Below are positions 38,369 through 47,967 of a stretch of DNA of 64,000 nucleotides, piece after piece. The DNA is taken from assembly GCF_902150045.1 (NCBI RefSeq), contig NZ_CABFVU010000001.1:2356001-2420000 (forward strand), read 5' to 3'. Source of the stretch: Chitinophaga polysaccharea (GTDB lineage Bacteria; Bacteroidota; Bacteroidia; Chitinophagales; Chitinophagaceae). The first letter of the stretch is position 1. Every line of letters begins with the position of its first letter. The notes under the pieces were generated by a model. The model was not told the DNA's origin. It was given only the letters and a program-made list of their open reading frames with translations, and ran no database searches. The translations under genes were made by a program, and so were the position numbers.

Positions 38369-38631
38369 AAAATAATGTTTTAAATAGTTTGAAAATATCC
38401 AGCCTCCGGCAGATAAATACCGCGGCAACGTATTCTTCTGCCACAAAAACAATTCCCTTTGTAATTTCTCAGGCATAGCATCTTTCCATAAGATCAGTAC
38501 GTTTGCGCTTGTATAATTTAATGCCCAAACCGTTGCAGAAACCGGATTCTCATCCGTTTGTAATTTTTTCATTTCTTAATTGCTTTTGGGAACGGATGCT
38601 GCTTTATTTGTTAACTATACAATTAAGAACA

Positions 38632-39891
38632 ATGAACAAGAAAACACTCCTGGCAGCAATGCTGGCTATCGCCTTTGCAGCAAACAACACACTTGCGCAG
38701 GCCCCTGTGGCAGAGCTTCCCGGCTTTACCGCCTATGCCGATCCGGTAGAAGAACATGTAGAAATCAATGAGCGCCACGGCGTTATTCACTGGACAGAGA
38801 ACAGTAACACCATCAATTTTTACTTTCATGTGGCCAATCCTGGCTCACTCAAAGTTTCCTTACAGGCAAAAGCAGATGCCGAAAGCAAAATATTAGTTAC
38901 TGTAAATGAAACTCAAAAAATAGTTAGCATTCCTTCCAATAATGATTTTGTAAATATTCCCGTGTTGCAAACGTCTGTAAGGAAGGCAGGCTTCTATTGT
39001 ATATCATTGAAAGGTGTGGAGAAGAAAGGGAATATATATGCAGATGTAAAAAGTGTTGGCCTTTCGGGTTCCGCTGTCAAAGACATTCAATATAATGCCA
39101 AACCCTGGCGCCGCGCAGCTTCTGTACACTTAAGCTATCCTGTTCCTGAAGGTAAAAATGTAGAGTGGTTTTATGGAGAAATTAAAGTTCCGGAGGGAGA
39201 AGATAAACTGGGTACCTATTTCATGTCTTGCGGATTCCACAGGGGCTACTTTGGGATGCAGGTTAATTCACCCACGGAAAGAAGGATTATCTTTTCTGTT
39301 TGGGATGCAGGAGGGGGGCCGCAGGAGCGAAGTAAGGTAAAGTATGAAGACCAGGTGGTAATGCTTGCAAAAGGAGATAGCGTAGAAGCCAGCGGGTTTG
39401 GTGGGGAAGGAACAGGAGGTCATAGCCACTGGGTATATAACTGGAAAGCCGGTGATACCTATCGTTTCCTGATGCACAGTGTACCAACAGGAAATACCAC
39501 CACCTATACCGCCTATTTTTATGTTCCGGAACATAATGAGTGGAAACTGATTGCCAGTTTCAGAGCGCCCAAAGATGGTAAGTATATGGGCCATCTTTAT
39601 TCCTTCCTGGAAAACTTTTCCTTTGAAAATGGCCATCTTGGCCGCAAAGGATATTTCGGTAACCACTGGATAAAAACCAACACCAGTGAATGGATAGAGC
39701 TCACCAAAGCAAAGTTCTCCAATGACGCAACAGCCAAAGCGAAAGACCGGCTCGACTTTGGCGGTGGCTCTGAAAACGGATGGTTCTATTTATGGAACAG
39801 CGGTTTCAAACCTGCCAATGCAAAATATGGGGATCTGTTTGAGCGCCAGGCAACAGGTACGCCTCCCGTTATTGAATTACCAAAATTCTGA
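38632..39891 (+). CDS. DUF5077/DUF3472 secreted protein
   Basis: 419 residues from the ATG at 38632, with a signal peptide ending NNTLAQ; the open frame reaches back to 38503 without a good start. The first domain (about 25-145, FTAYADPVEEHVEINERHGV) matches DUF5077 and the second (about 165-385) matches DUF3472, with HLSYPVPEGKNVEWFYGEIK, MSCGFHRGYFGMQVNS and FGGEGTGGHSHWVYNW. These paired domains occur in Bacteroidota and Planctomycetes, probably binding or acting on glycans. Single gene, followed by a structured intergenic region. Confidence 0.85.
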   Translation: MNKKTLLAAMLAIAFAANNTLAQAPVAELPGFTAYADPVEEHVEINERHGVIHWTENSNTINFYFHVANPGSLKVSLQAKADAESKILVTVNETQKIVSIPSNNDFVNIPVLQTSVRKAGFYCISLKGVEKKGNIYADVKSVGLSGSAVKDIQYNAKPWRRAASVHLSYPVPEGKNVEWFYGEIKVPEGEDKLGTYFMSCGFHRGYFGMQVNSPTERRIIFSVWDAGGGPQERSKVKYEDQVVMLAKGDSVEASGFGGEGTGGHSHWVYNWKAGDTYRFLMHSVPTGNTTTYTAYFYVPEHNEWKLIASFRAPKDGKYMGHLYSFLENFSFENGHLGRKGYFGNHWIKTNTSEWIELTKAKFSNDATAKAKDRLDFGGGSENGWFYLWNSGFKPANAKYGDLFERQATGTPPVIELPKF

Positions 39892-40404
39892 TAATTCTTA
39901 GAACAGTAAGTATCAACCGGCTGCAGTTTATCCGCAGTTGGACCAACCACTGTTAAGTGGTCCCCGGCCAGTTAGATTGCTGCTTTGCATGATTATGTTG
40001 ATTTTTTCCTGATGTCTGTTTGTACAGACATCAGCCGATATTGAAACGGGAAATATAACGCTTATCCACTTTTGGACGTATCCACGATCTGAGAATTAGC
40101 GGCAACCCTGAAAACATGCTGCTCATTATACCACCATATCCTGTATCAACACCCGGCGCCCGGCATTTTACAGCCGGGCGACTTTTTATTTATCAGACAT
40201 AAAAAGAAAACAGACCCACTTAATTAGTCTATATACCCTATGGGATTTAAGTGGCGCATTTATTTTCATTTTTCCCCAAGCGTTTCCGGTGTACCCTTCA
40301 TTGCTCAAATTTTCTGTTGCTGATCTGATTATTGGAGCATAGTGGTTGTTCGCTCTGCTATTTTGATTTAAATTCGGTAATCAATTCTGATAACATCAGC
40401 ACAT
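39892..40404. other. Structured gap, 513 bases
   Basis: Holds no supported gene. It contains a 10-bp stem-loop (40010-40033, arms TGATGTCTGT / ACAGACATCA, loop TTGT) and a strong terminator hairpin at 40157-40188. The terminator lies 266 bases after the nearest stop codon, so an independent small transcript in between is possible. Confidence 0.45.
40157..40188 (+). terminator. Intrinsic terminator in the gap before corA
   Basis: 8-bp stem CGCCCGGC / GCCGGGCG (40157-40164 with 40173-40180), followed by ACTTTTTATTT. Confidence 0.85.
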
Positions 40405-41511
40405 ATGGCCTTCAAAAAGAAATTGCCTATTCCCGGTATGGTACAGGCACTAAACCCATTCAAGGTGAAGAAGCAACGTATCATGAACTTTAACCCGGCA
40501 GAAGGTGTAACTACCAGGAAACCAGCGGCAGAAACCAAGATCACTGTTTTTGACTACAATGTTAACCTTTGTTCAGAGCTGGTGCTGAATAAAATAGAAG
40601 ACACCTTCAGGTATGCGTCTGCCCCACAGTTAAGCTGGATCAATATTGACGGCATCAGGAAAGAAGAGGTGCATGCAGTGTGCGAGCAATTTATGATACA
40701 TCCCTTACTGGAAGAGGACATTTTAAGTACGGGGCAGCGCGCCAAAATGGATGAGATCAATGACCGGATGTTTTGCTTACTTCCAATGATTTACTTCAAC
40801 AGTGAAACTTCGTCAATTGATCTGGAACAGGTGAGCATTGTACTAGGCAGGAATTTCGTAATCTCCTTCCAGGAAGATCCCGCGCGGGATGTATTCGATC
40901 CTGTGCGTAACAAACTGCTGATTACCGGATCCCGTATTCGTAATGGTGGGGCTGATTATCTCTGTTACTCATTACTGGATGTAATTATCGACAACTATTT
41001 TATCGTAATGGATAAACTGGGGGAAAGAATAGAAATGGTGGAAGACCTCGTACAGCACCAGCCAAATACCCGCACATTGGCACGGATCAATTATTTACGC
41101 CGCCAGGTTTTCCTGTTCAAAAGAGCCATTGCACCGGTGAGGGAGCTGGTAAATGGATTCCTTAAAAGTGAAAATGATCTGCTGGATGATAAAGTAACGA
41201 AATATTACAAGGACGTATACGATCACATCATTCAATGCAACGACCTGGCAGATAACTATCGGGATATGGTATTGAATTTACAGGAGATGTATCATACGCA
41301 GCTAAATCTGAAGATGAATGAAATTATGAAAGTGCTGGCGGTAGTAACCACATTGATGGCTCCGCCAACACTGCTGGCCGGTATTTACGGCATGAATTTC
41401 CAGCATATGCCCGAACTGGCGTCTCCTAACGGATATTATTATACTCTGGGAGGTATGGGCATATTATTGGTACTAATGATCCTGGTTTTCCGGAAACGTG
41501 GCTGGTTTTAA
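40405..41511 (+). CDS. corA: CorA-family Mg2+/Co2+ transporter
   Basis: 368 residues. A large N-terminal cytosolic domain (about 1-285) leads to two C-terminal membrane helices with the signature loop YGMNFQHMPEL at about 332-342, the selectivity GMN motif of CorA. The ending FRKRGWF is typical. It forms a pentameric magnesium channel in the inner membrane. The convergent DUF2480 gene overlaps its stop by three to four bases. Confidence 0.95.
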   Translation: MAFKKKLPIPGMVQALNPFKVKKQRIMNFNPAEGVTTRKPAAETKITVFDYNVNLCSELVLNKIEDTFRYASAPQLSWINIDGIRKEEVHAVCEQFMIHPLLEEDILSTGQRAKMDEINDRMFCLLPMIYFNSETSSIDLEQVSIVLGRNFVISFQEDPARDVFDPVRNKLLITGSRIRNGGADYLCYSLLDVIIDNYFIVMDKLGERIEMVEDLVQHQPNTRTLARINYLRRQVFLFKRAIAPVRELVNGFLKSENDLLDDKVTKYYKDVYDHIIQCNDLADNYRDMVLNLQEMYHTQLNLKMNEIMKVLAVVTTLMAPPTLLAGIYGMNFQHMPELASPNGYYYTLGGMGILLVLMILVFRKRGWF

Positions 41512-42023
41512 CCCTTCTTTTTGTATACAGGCACTGTAGAACAGGGTTCTCCGTACATGATACTCTTTACCACGGGACGCAACAAACGGGTAATTTCTGC
41601 ATAAGCTATTTCTCCTACCCGTTTATCACCGCATCCTTTAATTACAATTCGTTTATCGGCAAAGGCGGAGATGTCAATTGTACCCAGGTTCCTGAGATAC
41701 AGGGTATTGTGTATAAATTCCGCGTTTCCGAAAGCAGCATAGGCCGCAACCGGCTCCAGGTTTGTCATTACAAGCATATAAGCCCACAAAGGAACAACAG
41801 CATCTGCAGTACATACTAAACCCACATTCTTTCCGCGGTATTGCTCCCAGTCGTGCGACTGCATCGCTGCCCGGAAATCCTTTTCCTTCAGGATAAGTCC
41901 CATAAACAGGTAATCCTTTAAATCAAATACCACAATTTCCCCTTCGGGATAAAATTCCTCCAGGTCAATCGTTTCCAATCCACTCTGTGCTACTTTATTT
42001 ATGATTTCGTCCATTTTTTCCAT
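41508..42023 (-). CDS. DUF2480-family protein
   Basis: 171 residues with starts at 42023 or, three codons later, 42014. The pattern TIDLEEFYPEGEIVVFDLKD, LFMGLILKEKDFRAAM and NVGLVCTADAVVPLWAYMLV is DUF2480, a family almost confined to Bacteroidota. No signal peptide, no membrane segment; it is cytosolic and of unknown function. The 3' end overlaps corA by a few bases in convergent orientation. Confidence 0.9.
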   Translation of the reverse strand: MEKMDEIINKVAQSGLETIDLEEFYPEGEIVVFDLKDYLFMGLILKEKDFRAAMQSHDWEQYRGKNVGLVCTADAVVPLWAYMLVMTNLEPVAAYAAFGNAEFIHNTLYLRNLGTIDISAFADKRIVIKGCGDKRVGEIAYAEITRLLRPVVKSIMYGEPCSTVPVYKKKG

Positions 42024-42097
42024 ATTTAAGATACAAATTTACGAATATCGGGGAGGAATATGAATATCGGTGGTCCTAAGCTCTAACCGTGGAAAAT

Positions 42098-42130
42098 GAA
42101 AAAGGGAAGCAGTGCCTGCTTCCCTTTTTC
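42098..42130. terminator. Intrinsic terminator downstream of the PpiD-like gene
   Basis: 15-bp stem (42098-42112 with 42116-42130, arm GAAAAAGGGAAGCAG) with a 3-nt loop. T and A runs are part of the stem ends, so it can work on both strands; it mainly serves the gene ending at 42155. Confidence 0.85.
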
Positions 42131-42154
42131 TTATGTCAGTAAAAATGTAGTGAT

Positions 42155-44248
42155 TTAGAAGAATTTACCACGGGTATCCTTCACATCGCTTTTCTTTTTC
42201 AACACTTCAAACAGTTGCTGATCCAGCATGGATTTGACACCTTGTTCGTAAGCGGCCTGTTGGGAAGCGACGTCCTGAGCCGGTTGGCCCGATGGCTGGA
42301 AGCTGTCTACCTTAATTACGTATACGCCTGCATTACCTTCAATTGGAGCAGATACGGCTGCAGTACCCCATTTCTTATTGAATGTTGCACCGGCAACACG
42401 CGGTTCAAAGCCCAATGAAGCAATAAACGGAGTAGCGAAAGAAACGCCCTCTGCCTTGAGCACTGGTTGGTTAGTTGCTTTAGCAGCTGCATCGAGTGTA
42501 GCAGGAGTCTGCAGTTTAGCAATGATCTGCTCGGCCTTTTTATGCTTTTTAACTTCTGCTTCCACCTGAGGCCTTACATCAGCCAGCGGAGCAGTTCCTT
42601 CTTTACGCACACTGGTTAAAACAGCTACTACATATTTATCATCGAAAGTGAATACTTTGCTTACATCTCCCTGTTTTGATTCGTAAGCCCAGCGTACCAG
42701 TTCACGTGATTGTCCGATACCAGGGATCACAAAATCCATTGGGCGCACATTATCAGCGATTCTTTTATTCAGTTTTTCCTGTTGTACTGTTTTTTCGAAA
42801 GACGCAGCATTTCCGCTCTTGCCTGCAAAACTGCTGGCAGCGCTAAATGCGTTGTTATTAGTTTCTTTGCTGGCTTCTACAGATTTGCCCAGATAGGCTA
42901 CTTTAACAGCAGGACCAATATTCTTCTGATCCATGATTTGAATTACATGGTAGCCAAACTGCGTTCTTACCACTTTAGTCTGGCCTTTTGAACCTTCGAA
43001 AGCAAAATCCTTAAATTCAGGAACAAATTGGGAAGATGGTGTGAGATCATATTCTCCTCCGGTTTGCTTGCTGCCCGGATCATCTGAGAACTGGTCTACC
43101 AGGGCTTTGAAATCAGCGCCGCCTTTCACTGCCAGTTCAAGGCTGTCAGCACGTTTTTTCGCAACAGAGTCCGGTAAACCACCCTGAGCTCCGGAAGCGA
43201 TGAGAATGTGGCGAACCTTTACACTATCTGGCATATTCTTGCGATCCACCATCTTGGCAAACACTATCAGATTATTATCATAATATGGTCCGAAAACGGC
43301 TCCTACAGGCAGATTCACAATAGAATCCTTCATAGGAACTTTAGCTTCGTTTTTAGAAACGTATCCGTCATAATATTTAATATCTGAATTCCGGTTTATA
43401 AAACCAGCGATATTACCACTGGTAGTAGTATCAAGTTCCAGCTTCATTGCCATAATTTGTTGAATGGCTGCGGCAGAATCCGCAGAGGAAGGAATGGCAT
43501 CAAATGAGACGTATTCAATTTTGCGGGATTCTTCTACTTTAAACAGCTGTTTGTGGTCCTGGATAAAACGTTCCAGTTCCGCATCTGTTACCTTGATAGT
43601 AGAATCAGCGATAGTGGCGTATGGAACACTTACATAAGATACTGTTGCTGTTTGGCTGTTATCTTTTTGTTGTTGTTCTGCCAGCCATTTGGGATAATAT
43701 ATACCTTGTTTAATAAGGGTCACATATTTTAAACGCTCCTGATATTTGGCAATATAGCTTTCCAGCTGATGTAAACCTTCCCGGATCTGCGGATTGCTGC
43801 CGGCCTGTGAAATAGCCTGTTGCAAAGCATTGCGGTCGAACTGGCCATCACGGGTAAACTGCTGTACAACTACCGGGTTAGGGTTTTTACCTTTGATCTG
43901 GTCAACTACTTCTGCCTCTGTTACGTCAACACCCAATATTTTATACTGGGCCTGCATAATTTGTTCATTCAGAAACTCGTTCCAAACCTGCTCGCGGATA
44001 TACTGACGTGTTTGTTCGTCAATATTGGGCATTTGCTGACGCGCATTGTTTTCTGCGTCCTGAATACGGCGTTGATACTCTGATAAATCGAGCTCTTCAC
44101 CATTTACTTTACCCACGCTCGTATCGCGGCGGGATAGAGAACTCTTGCCAAAAAAGGCATCCTGCAACAGGAAACTAACAATAGCCAGGCAAATCACTAC
44201 AACGATCACGACGGCATATTTGTCCCTGATTTTCTGAATTACTGACAT
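42155..44248 (-). CDS. PpiD/SurA-type periplasmic peptidyl-prolyl isomerase
   Basis: 697 residues. One membrane anchor at about 11-31 (AVVIVVVICLAIVSFLLQDAF) precedes a SurA_N-like helical region (YQRRIQDAENNARQQMPN) and a PpiC rotamase domain at about 345-440 with VRHILIASGAQ, GGADFKALVDQFSDDPGS and QTGGEYDLTP. A second, degenerate domain follows. The layout is that of PpiD, an inner-membrane-anchored foldase that meets proteins leaving Sec. Known E. coli PpiD is shorter on the C-terminal side. It faces nadA divergently across the possible origin region. Confidence 0.92.
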   Translation of the reverse strand: MSVIQKIRDKYAVVIVVVICLAIVSFLLQDAFFGKSSLSRRDTSVGKVNGEELDLSEYQRRIQDAENNARQQMPNIDEQTRQYIREQVWNEFLNEQIMQAQYKILGVDVTEAEVVDQIKGKNPNPVVVQQFTRDGQFDRNALQQAISQAGSNPQIREGLHQLESYIAKYQERLKYVTLIKQGIYYPKWLAEQQQKDNSQTATVSYVSVPYATIADSTIKVTDAELERFIQDHKQLFKVEESRKIEYVSFDAIPSSADSAAAIQQIMAMKLELDTTTSGNIAGFINRNSDIKYYDGYVSKNEAKVPMKDSIVNLPVGAVFGPYYDNNLIVFAKMVDRKNMPDSVKVRHILIASGAQGGLPDSVAKKRADSLELAVKGGADFKALVDQFSDDPGSKQTGGEYDLTPSSQFVPEFKDFAFEGSKGQTKVVRTQFGYHVIQIMDQKNIGPAVKVAYLGKSVEASKETNNNAFSAASSFAGKSGNAASFEKTVQQEKLNKRIADNVRPMDFVIPGIGQSRELVRWAYESKQGDVSKVFTFDDKYVVAVLTSVRKEGTAPLADVRPQVEAEVKKHKKAEQIIAKLQTPATLDAAAKATNQPVLKAEGVSFATPFIASLGFEPRVAGATFNKKWGTAAVSAPIEGNAGVYVIKVDSFQPSGQPAQDVASQQAAYEQGVKSMLDQQLFEVLKKKSDVKDTRGKFF

Positions 44249-44383
44249 ATATTATATAGTCTACATTTTTAAGGATAGCAAAAATAGAATAAATAAACTG
44301 TAACTGCAAAAGAGTATTTTTTACTCCAAAACCCAATACAGTAAAGGGTTTCAGGTACTTATAACACTTTCGTGGACTGTGTA

Positions 44384-44961
44384 ACATTCACAGGTTTTCC
44401 ACATGAGGGGGATATTTCCAGGGTTCCTTTTTCCAAACACTGCATATTTTTAAACCCCGATGGGAACGGCTGTTTGACCGAAATTAAGTGTCAGAAACTT
44501 AAAAAAGGTTATACACAAATGTTAAAAAAGCATTTTTCAAATCCACATAAAAATGTGAATAAAAAGGGGCTAATCCGCTGCTGTATGCATTTTGACCAGT
44601 TTTCATTCCTTGAGCTTTCTTTTCCACATTTGATGTGTAAAAACCCCTGTAAAACGCAAAATAAGGTGGGAAAACAGCCCCTAATCCACAGGTAAAACTA
44701 ATTTTGTTATTGTAGTAGAATTTACCCTTAAAAATCCAGACCAGGAAATGTGAATAGTAAATGCCTTCTTTTAACATTTTCCTAATACACTACTGACGAA
44801 AAAGATTTTCACGCCGGAGGATATCCACGTATGTGGATGAAAGTACAGAAAATCAGTATTGACGCGGAATTAGCATGTTAATTTCGTGTGGAAAGCGTAG
44901 TAAAAAGGAATAACAACTACATTTGTACATGAGCTGGAAATTAAATTTCCACATATTCACA
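44384..44961. other. Candidate chromosomal origin (oriC): cluster of DnaA-box-like 9-mers
   Basis: Non-coding gap between ppiD and nadA. Two 9-mers match TTATNCACA exactly: TTATACACA at 44509-44517 and, on the minus strand, TTATTCACA at 44554-44562. One-mismatch sites follow at 44395 (TTTTCCACA), 44620 (TTTTCCACA), 44634 (reverse TTTTACACA), 44682 (TAATCCACA), 44749 (reverse CTATTCACA), 44833 (reverse TCATCCACA) and 44953 (ATATTCACA). AT-rich stretches at 44700-44735 and 44981-45010 could unwind, and TAGTAG steps of the DnaA-trio type occur at 44713 and 44969. Four parS-like sites and gidA lie within 7 kb. Functional proof is absent. Confidence 0.5.
44918..44925 (+). promoter_or_regulatory. 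Bacteroidota-type -7 element upstream of nadA (TACATTTG)
   Basis: Fits TAnnTTTG, 89 bases before the nadA ATG. A weak hairpin with T run (44962-44988, AGCCC / GGGCT) lies between it and nadA and could attenuate or end transcription. Confidence 0.4.
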
Positions 44962-45013
44962 GCCCTAATAGTAGTGGGCTTTTTCTTTTAAATATTTAAA
45001 TAAGTATATAGCT

Positions 45014-46021
45014 ATGATTATGGAAATCGCTGAAGCGAAAAAAAATTTGCAACACAACGGATTTTTGGATATATCAGTCGATCCCTCTCTGGATTTGTTT
45101 GAAGCGATAACAGATTTGAAAAAGAAAAAAAATGCGATTGTTTTGGCGCATTATTATCAGGAACCTGATATCCAGGATATAGCGGATTATATCGGAGACA
45201 GTCTGGGGCTCAGCCAGCAGGCAGCTAAAACGGATGCGGACATAATAGTTTTTGCCGGTGTGCACTTTATGGCAGAAACCGCAAAAATCTTAAGTCCGCA
45301 GAAGAAAGTATTGTTACCAGACCTGAAAGCAGGGTGTTCTCTTGCAGATAGTGCTCCCCCGGAATTGTTTAAAAAGTTCAGGGACCGTTATCCTGATCAT
45401 ATCGTGATCTCGTATATTAATTGCTCAGCGGGTATCAAAGCGCTCAGCGATATCATTTGCACGAGCTCCAATGCCGAAAAAATCATTGAAAGCGTCCCAC
45501 ACGATCAGCCGATCATATTTGCACCTGACAGGAATTTAGGGGCCTATCTGATCAAAAAAACGGGTAGAGACATGGTTTTATGGAACGGTGCCTGTATGGT
45601 ACATGAAATTTTCTCTCTGGAGAAGATCACTAAATTAAAAGTTCGTCACCCTAAAGCCAAAGTGATAGCGCATCCGGAATGTGAACCAGCAGTGTTGGCG
45701 ATTGCTGATTATATTGGATCCACTACGGGTTTGCTGAAATTTAGTCAGAAAGATGATGCTCAGGAATACATTGTAGTTACTGAAACGGGTATTCTTCACC
45801 AGATGCAAAAGGAAAATCCTGGTAAAACATTTATTCCTGCACCACCTAATAATGCCTGTGCATGTAATGATTGTCCGCACATGAAATTGAATACCCTTGA
45901 AAAGCTTTATCTGTGTATGGAATATGAACAGCCGGAAATAACGATGGAAGAAAGTCTCAGAATAGCGGCTAAAAAGCCAATTGAGCGAATGCTGGAAATC
46001 AGTGCCCAGGCCGGACTTTAA
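45014..46021 (+). CDS. nadA: Quinolinate synthase
   Basis: 335 residues. The start may be the ATG at 45014 or 45020. NadA landmarks are all present: [28 protein letters not shown], the first 4Fe-4S cysteine in [10 protein letters not shown], the second in [11 protein letters not shown] and the third in [14 protein letters not shown]. It condenses iminoaspartate and dihydroxyacetone phosphate to quinolinate in de novo NAD synthesis. nadB and nadC are not in the window, so the gene is on its own here. A 12-bp stem terminator follows. Confidence 0.97.
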   Translation: MIMEIAEAKKNLQHNGFLDISVDPSLDLFEAITDLKKKKNAIVLAHYYQEPDIQDIADYIGDSLGLSQQAAKTDADIIVFAGVHFMAETAKILSPQKKVLLPDLKAGCSLADSAPPELFKKFRDRYPDHIVISYINCSAGIKALSDIICTSSNAEKIIESVPHDQPIIFAPDRNLGAYLIKKTGRDMVLWNGACMVHEIFSLEKITKLKVRHPKAKVIAHPECEPAVLAIADYIGSTTGLLKFSQKDDAQEYIVVTETGILHQMQKENPGKTFIPAPPNNACACNDCPHMKLNTLEKLYLCMEYEQPEITMEESLRIAAKKPIERMLEISAQAGL

Positions 46022-46090
46022 TATAACATATTGATTTACAGATTTATTTAGATTTTATTTTTATTATATAAAATAAGCTTCAATTTACGA

Positions 46091-46127
46091 GGGCCGTAAG
46101 AATTCAATATTCTTACGGCCTTCGTAT
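46091..46127 (+). terminator. Hairpin after nadA
   Basis: 12-bp stem GGCCGTAAGAAT / ATTCTTACGGCC (46092-46103 with 46109-46120), 5-nt loop TCAAT; T content after it is modest. The inner part (AGAATTCAATATTCT) resembles the core of the following repeat array. Confidence 0.7.
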
Positions 46128-46159
46128 TTAGATACGGATCAATCCATTCTCATCTCATC

Positions 46160-47115
46160 ATGAAGCCCCTGAGAAATTAATATTTGACAGATGATTTATA
46201 TAGACCCCCAGTTATTCCACCCATAAAGCCATCTATTTCTGTTTGACGTTGAAAGCGTTTCAAAACTCTTTTCAAACGAGCTGAGAATTCAAAAAAATAA
46301 TTGATCATTGGGTAAGTGAAGGTTTTTTTTGAATATTAAATTCTCAGCGCACTGTCATGGGCTTGAGAATGTGATATTTTCACTCTCAATGTAATGCAGT
46401 ATTGAATTTAGTTTCCTGAAACTCCTGCGGGCCATTTTTTAAAGGCCCTGAGAATTGATTATTCAGTTAGATGATTGAGTAACCCCGGGTTTTTATTTTC
46501 TGGCAGATCGTCACGCCATTCATTTTAAGTTTATGAAGAGTCTTTAGATGAGATTTTTTCCTTAAGACGCATACGCATCTTCACTTCAATTTTTTACATA
46601 CGTTGTACACAGCGTTTTCTACTGATATAGGCTTTCTAATTGTGTTGCGCACCGACTTTTATGAAGGCTGTGAGAATTCAATATTCTATATTTTGCCGGG
46701 GTAACCACGGAATTTTTATTTGCAGCTGATTCTCAGGCGACTTATAACGCATTGAGAATTAAGTGGAGATGGGGATCTCCCGGGATATACTTATTTCATT
46801 CAATTTTCAACGCCTTGGAAGCGCGCTGAGAATTGAATATTTAGCGATATTATACTGATACTTAAGGATGCCTGGTTTCATGCAATTCTAAGCATACTAC
46901 GAATGAGCTGAGAATTGGCTATAATATTTCTGCTTCCACTATCGAGGAGAGTAAATGAATGTTGAATTCTCCGCCTGCTCATAGTGTGTTGAGAATCGAA
47001 TACTGTAAAATGTAGAGAGAATCCCGGGAAGCAACGGATTTTAACAGATTCTAAACCAGCAATAAATGATCTGAGAAATGAAAATTTAAAATTTTCTTGG
47101 GGGAATCCTGGGAAA
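46160..47115 (+). repeat. Degenerate ~82-bp periodic repeat array
   Basis: A motif close to CTGAGAATTnAATATT recurs at about 46169, 46281, 46364, 46448, 46670, 46752, 46827, 46909, 46990 and 47071. From 46670 on the spacing is 82, 75, 82, 81 and 81 bases. Several units also carry a CCCGGG-type block 25-35 bases later. The units are strongly diverged outside the core. Reverse-strand copies of the core (TTCTCAG) occur at about 46341 and 46731. No gene is visible in this 1.5-kb gap, which continues to 47567. Confidence 0.65.
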
Positions 47116-47545
47116 GTGAAATTGGCGCAAAGCAGAATGGATTGGCTATGCCATAAGAATGGATTTTTCTTTGATATTTACACTACTTCTTCAATCGTAC
47201 AATTCTTAGGGGAGTTACTAAAGGGATTCGACTTTGGTTTTTAGCGTTTTGGAAAAAGGGAAGGCATTGTTAAGAATAATTTCTGGATCTTTTTTAAGAA
47301 AAGGTGCGAATTTTATGGGAATATTCGGGCTTTTTTCGTTTAAAAACGATGTAGGATTAAAAGTGATTGTACTTGGGAAGCAAGAAATGTGAGTAAAAAT
47401 TCCTTTTTAGTGAGAAATAAGGTCTTCTTTTAGTGAAAAGAGTGGGATTTTTCAGAAAATCTCCAAAAAAATAGACAAAATTTGGAGGTATAAGATATGT
47501 TCTATGATGGAAAATACCTTTTTCAACGAAATTTTCTTGGTTTTG
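47116..47545. other. AT-rich non-coding remainder of the nadA-feoA gap
   Basis: No supported gene or clear repeat. A small inverted repeat CTCCAAA / TTTGGAG is seen near 47461-47486. Confidence 0.4.
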
Positions 47546-47548
47546 ATC

Positions 47549-47585
47549 AATAAAAAAGGGTAGGGAATTAAATTTCCTCTACCCA
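47549..47585 (-). terminator. Terminator overlapping the feoA-like stop codon
   Basis: Stem GGGTAGGGAA / TTCCTCTACCC with one bulged base; on the minus strand it is followed by TTTTTTATT. Confidence 0.75.
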
Positions 47586-47804
47586 AATATGGTCGGCTTC
47601 AGTTTTTCTGAGCGATAAATTATAACCGGCTACCATAATGGAGATAGGATCTCCCAGCGGGGCAATTTTTTCAATTTTTACTGTTTCACCTGGTACGCAG
47701 CCCATTTCCATCAGTTTAATATGAAGATCGTCCTTTGCAAATTCAATAATTACTGCACTTTTTCCAGTTGACAGGGACGATAATTTTATAACGCCTTTTT
47801 TCAT
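47568..47804 (-). CDS. FeoA-domain protein
   Basis: 78 residues from the ATG at 47804 (MKKGVIKLSSLSTGKSAVII); an upstream ATG at 47855 would add 17 residues not typical of the family. The SH3-like FeoA domain is shown by GKSAVIIEFAKDDLHIKLME and MGCVPGETVKIEKIAPLGDP and the ending SLRKTEADHIWVEEI. FeoA assists the FeoB ferrous-iron transporter. No feoB is adjacent, so this is either a stand-alone FeoA or lies apart from its partner. Confidence 0.88.
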   Translation of the reverse strand: MKKGVIKLSSLSTGKSAVIIEFAKDDLHIKLMEMGCVPGETVKIEKIAPLGDPISIMVAGYNLSLRKTEADHIWVEEI

Positions 47805-47967
47805 TTCCTTCTTGTTAATCTGTTTAAACTTTGTACCGGCATAATTGAGATGCATACTTATGAATGATAAGCAAAGTTACCTCTGTATGGGCAATATGCA
47901 AAAAGAAAGGTCCTGCAAAACAAAATTTCACTTTACTTTTACATCCATTTAAATTTTTGGAATATAG

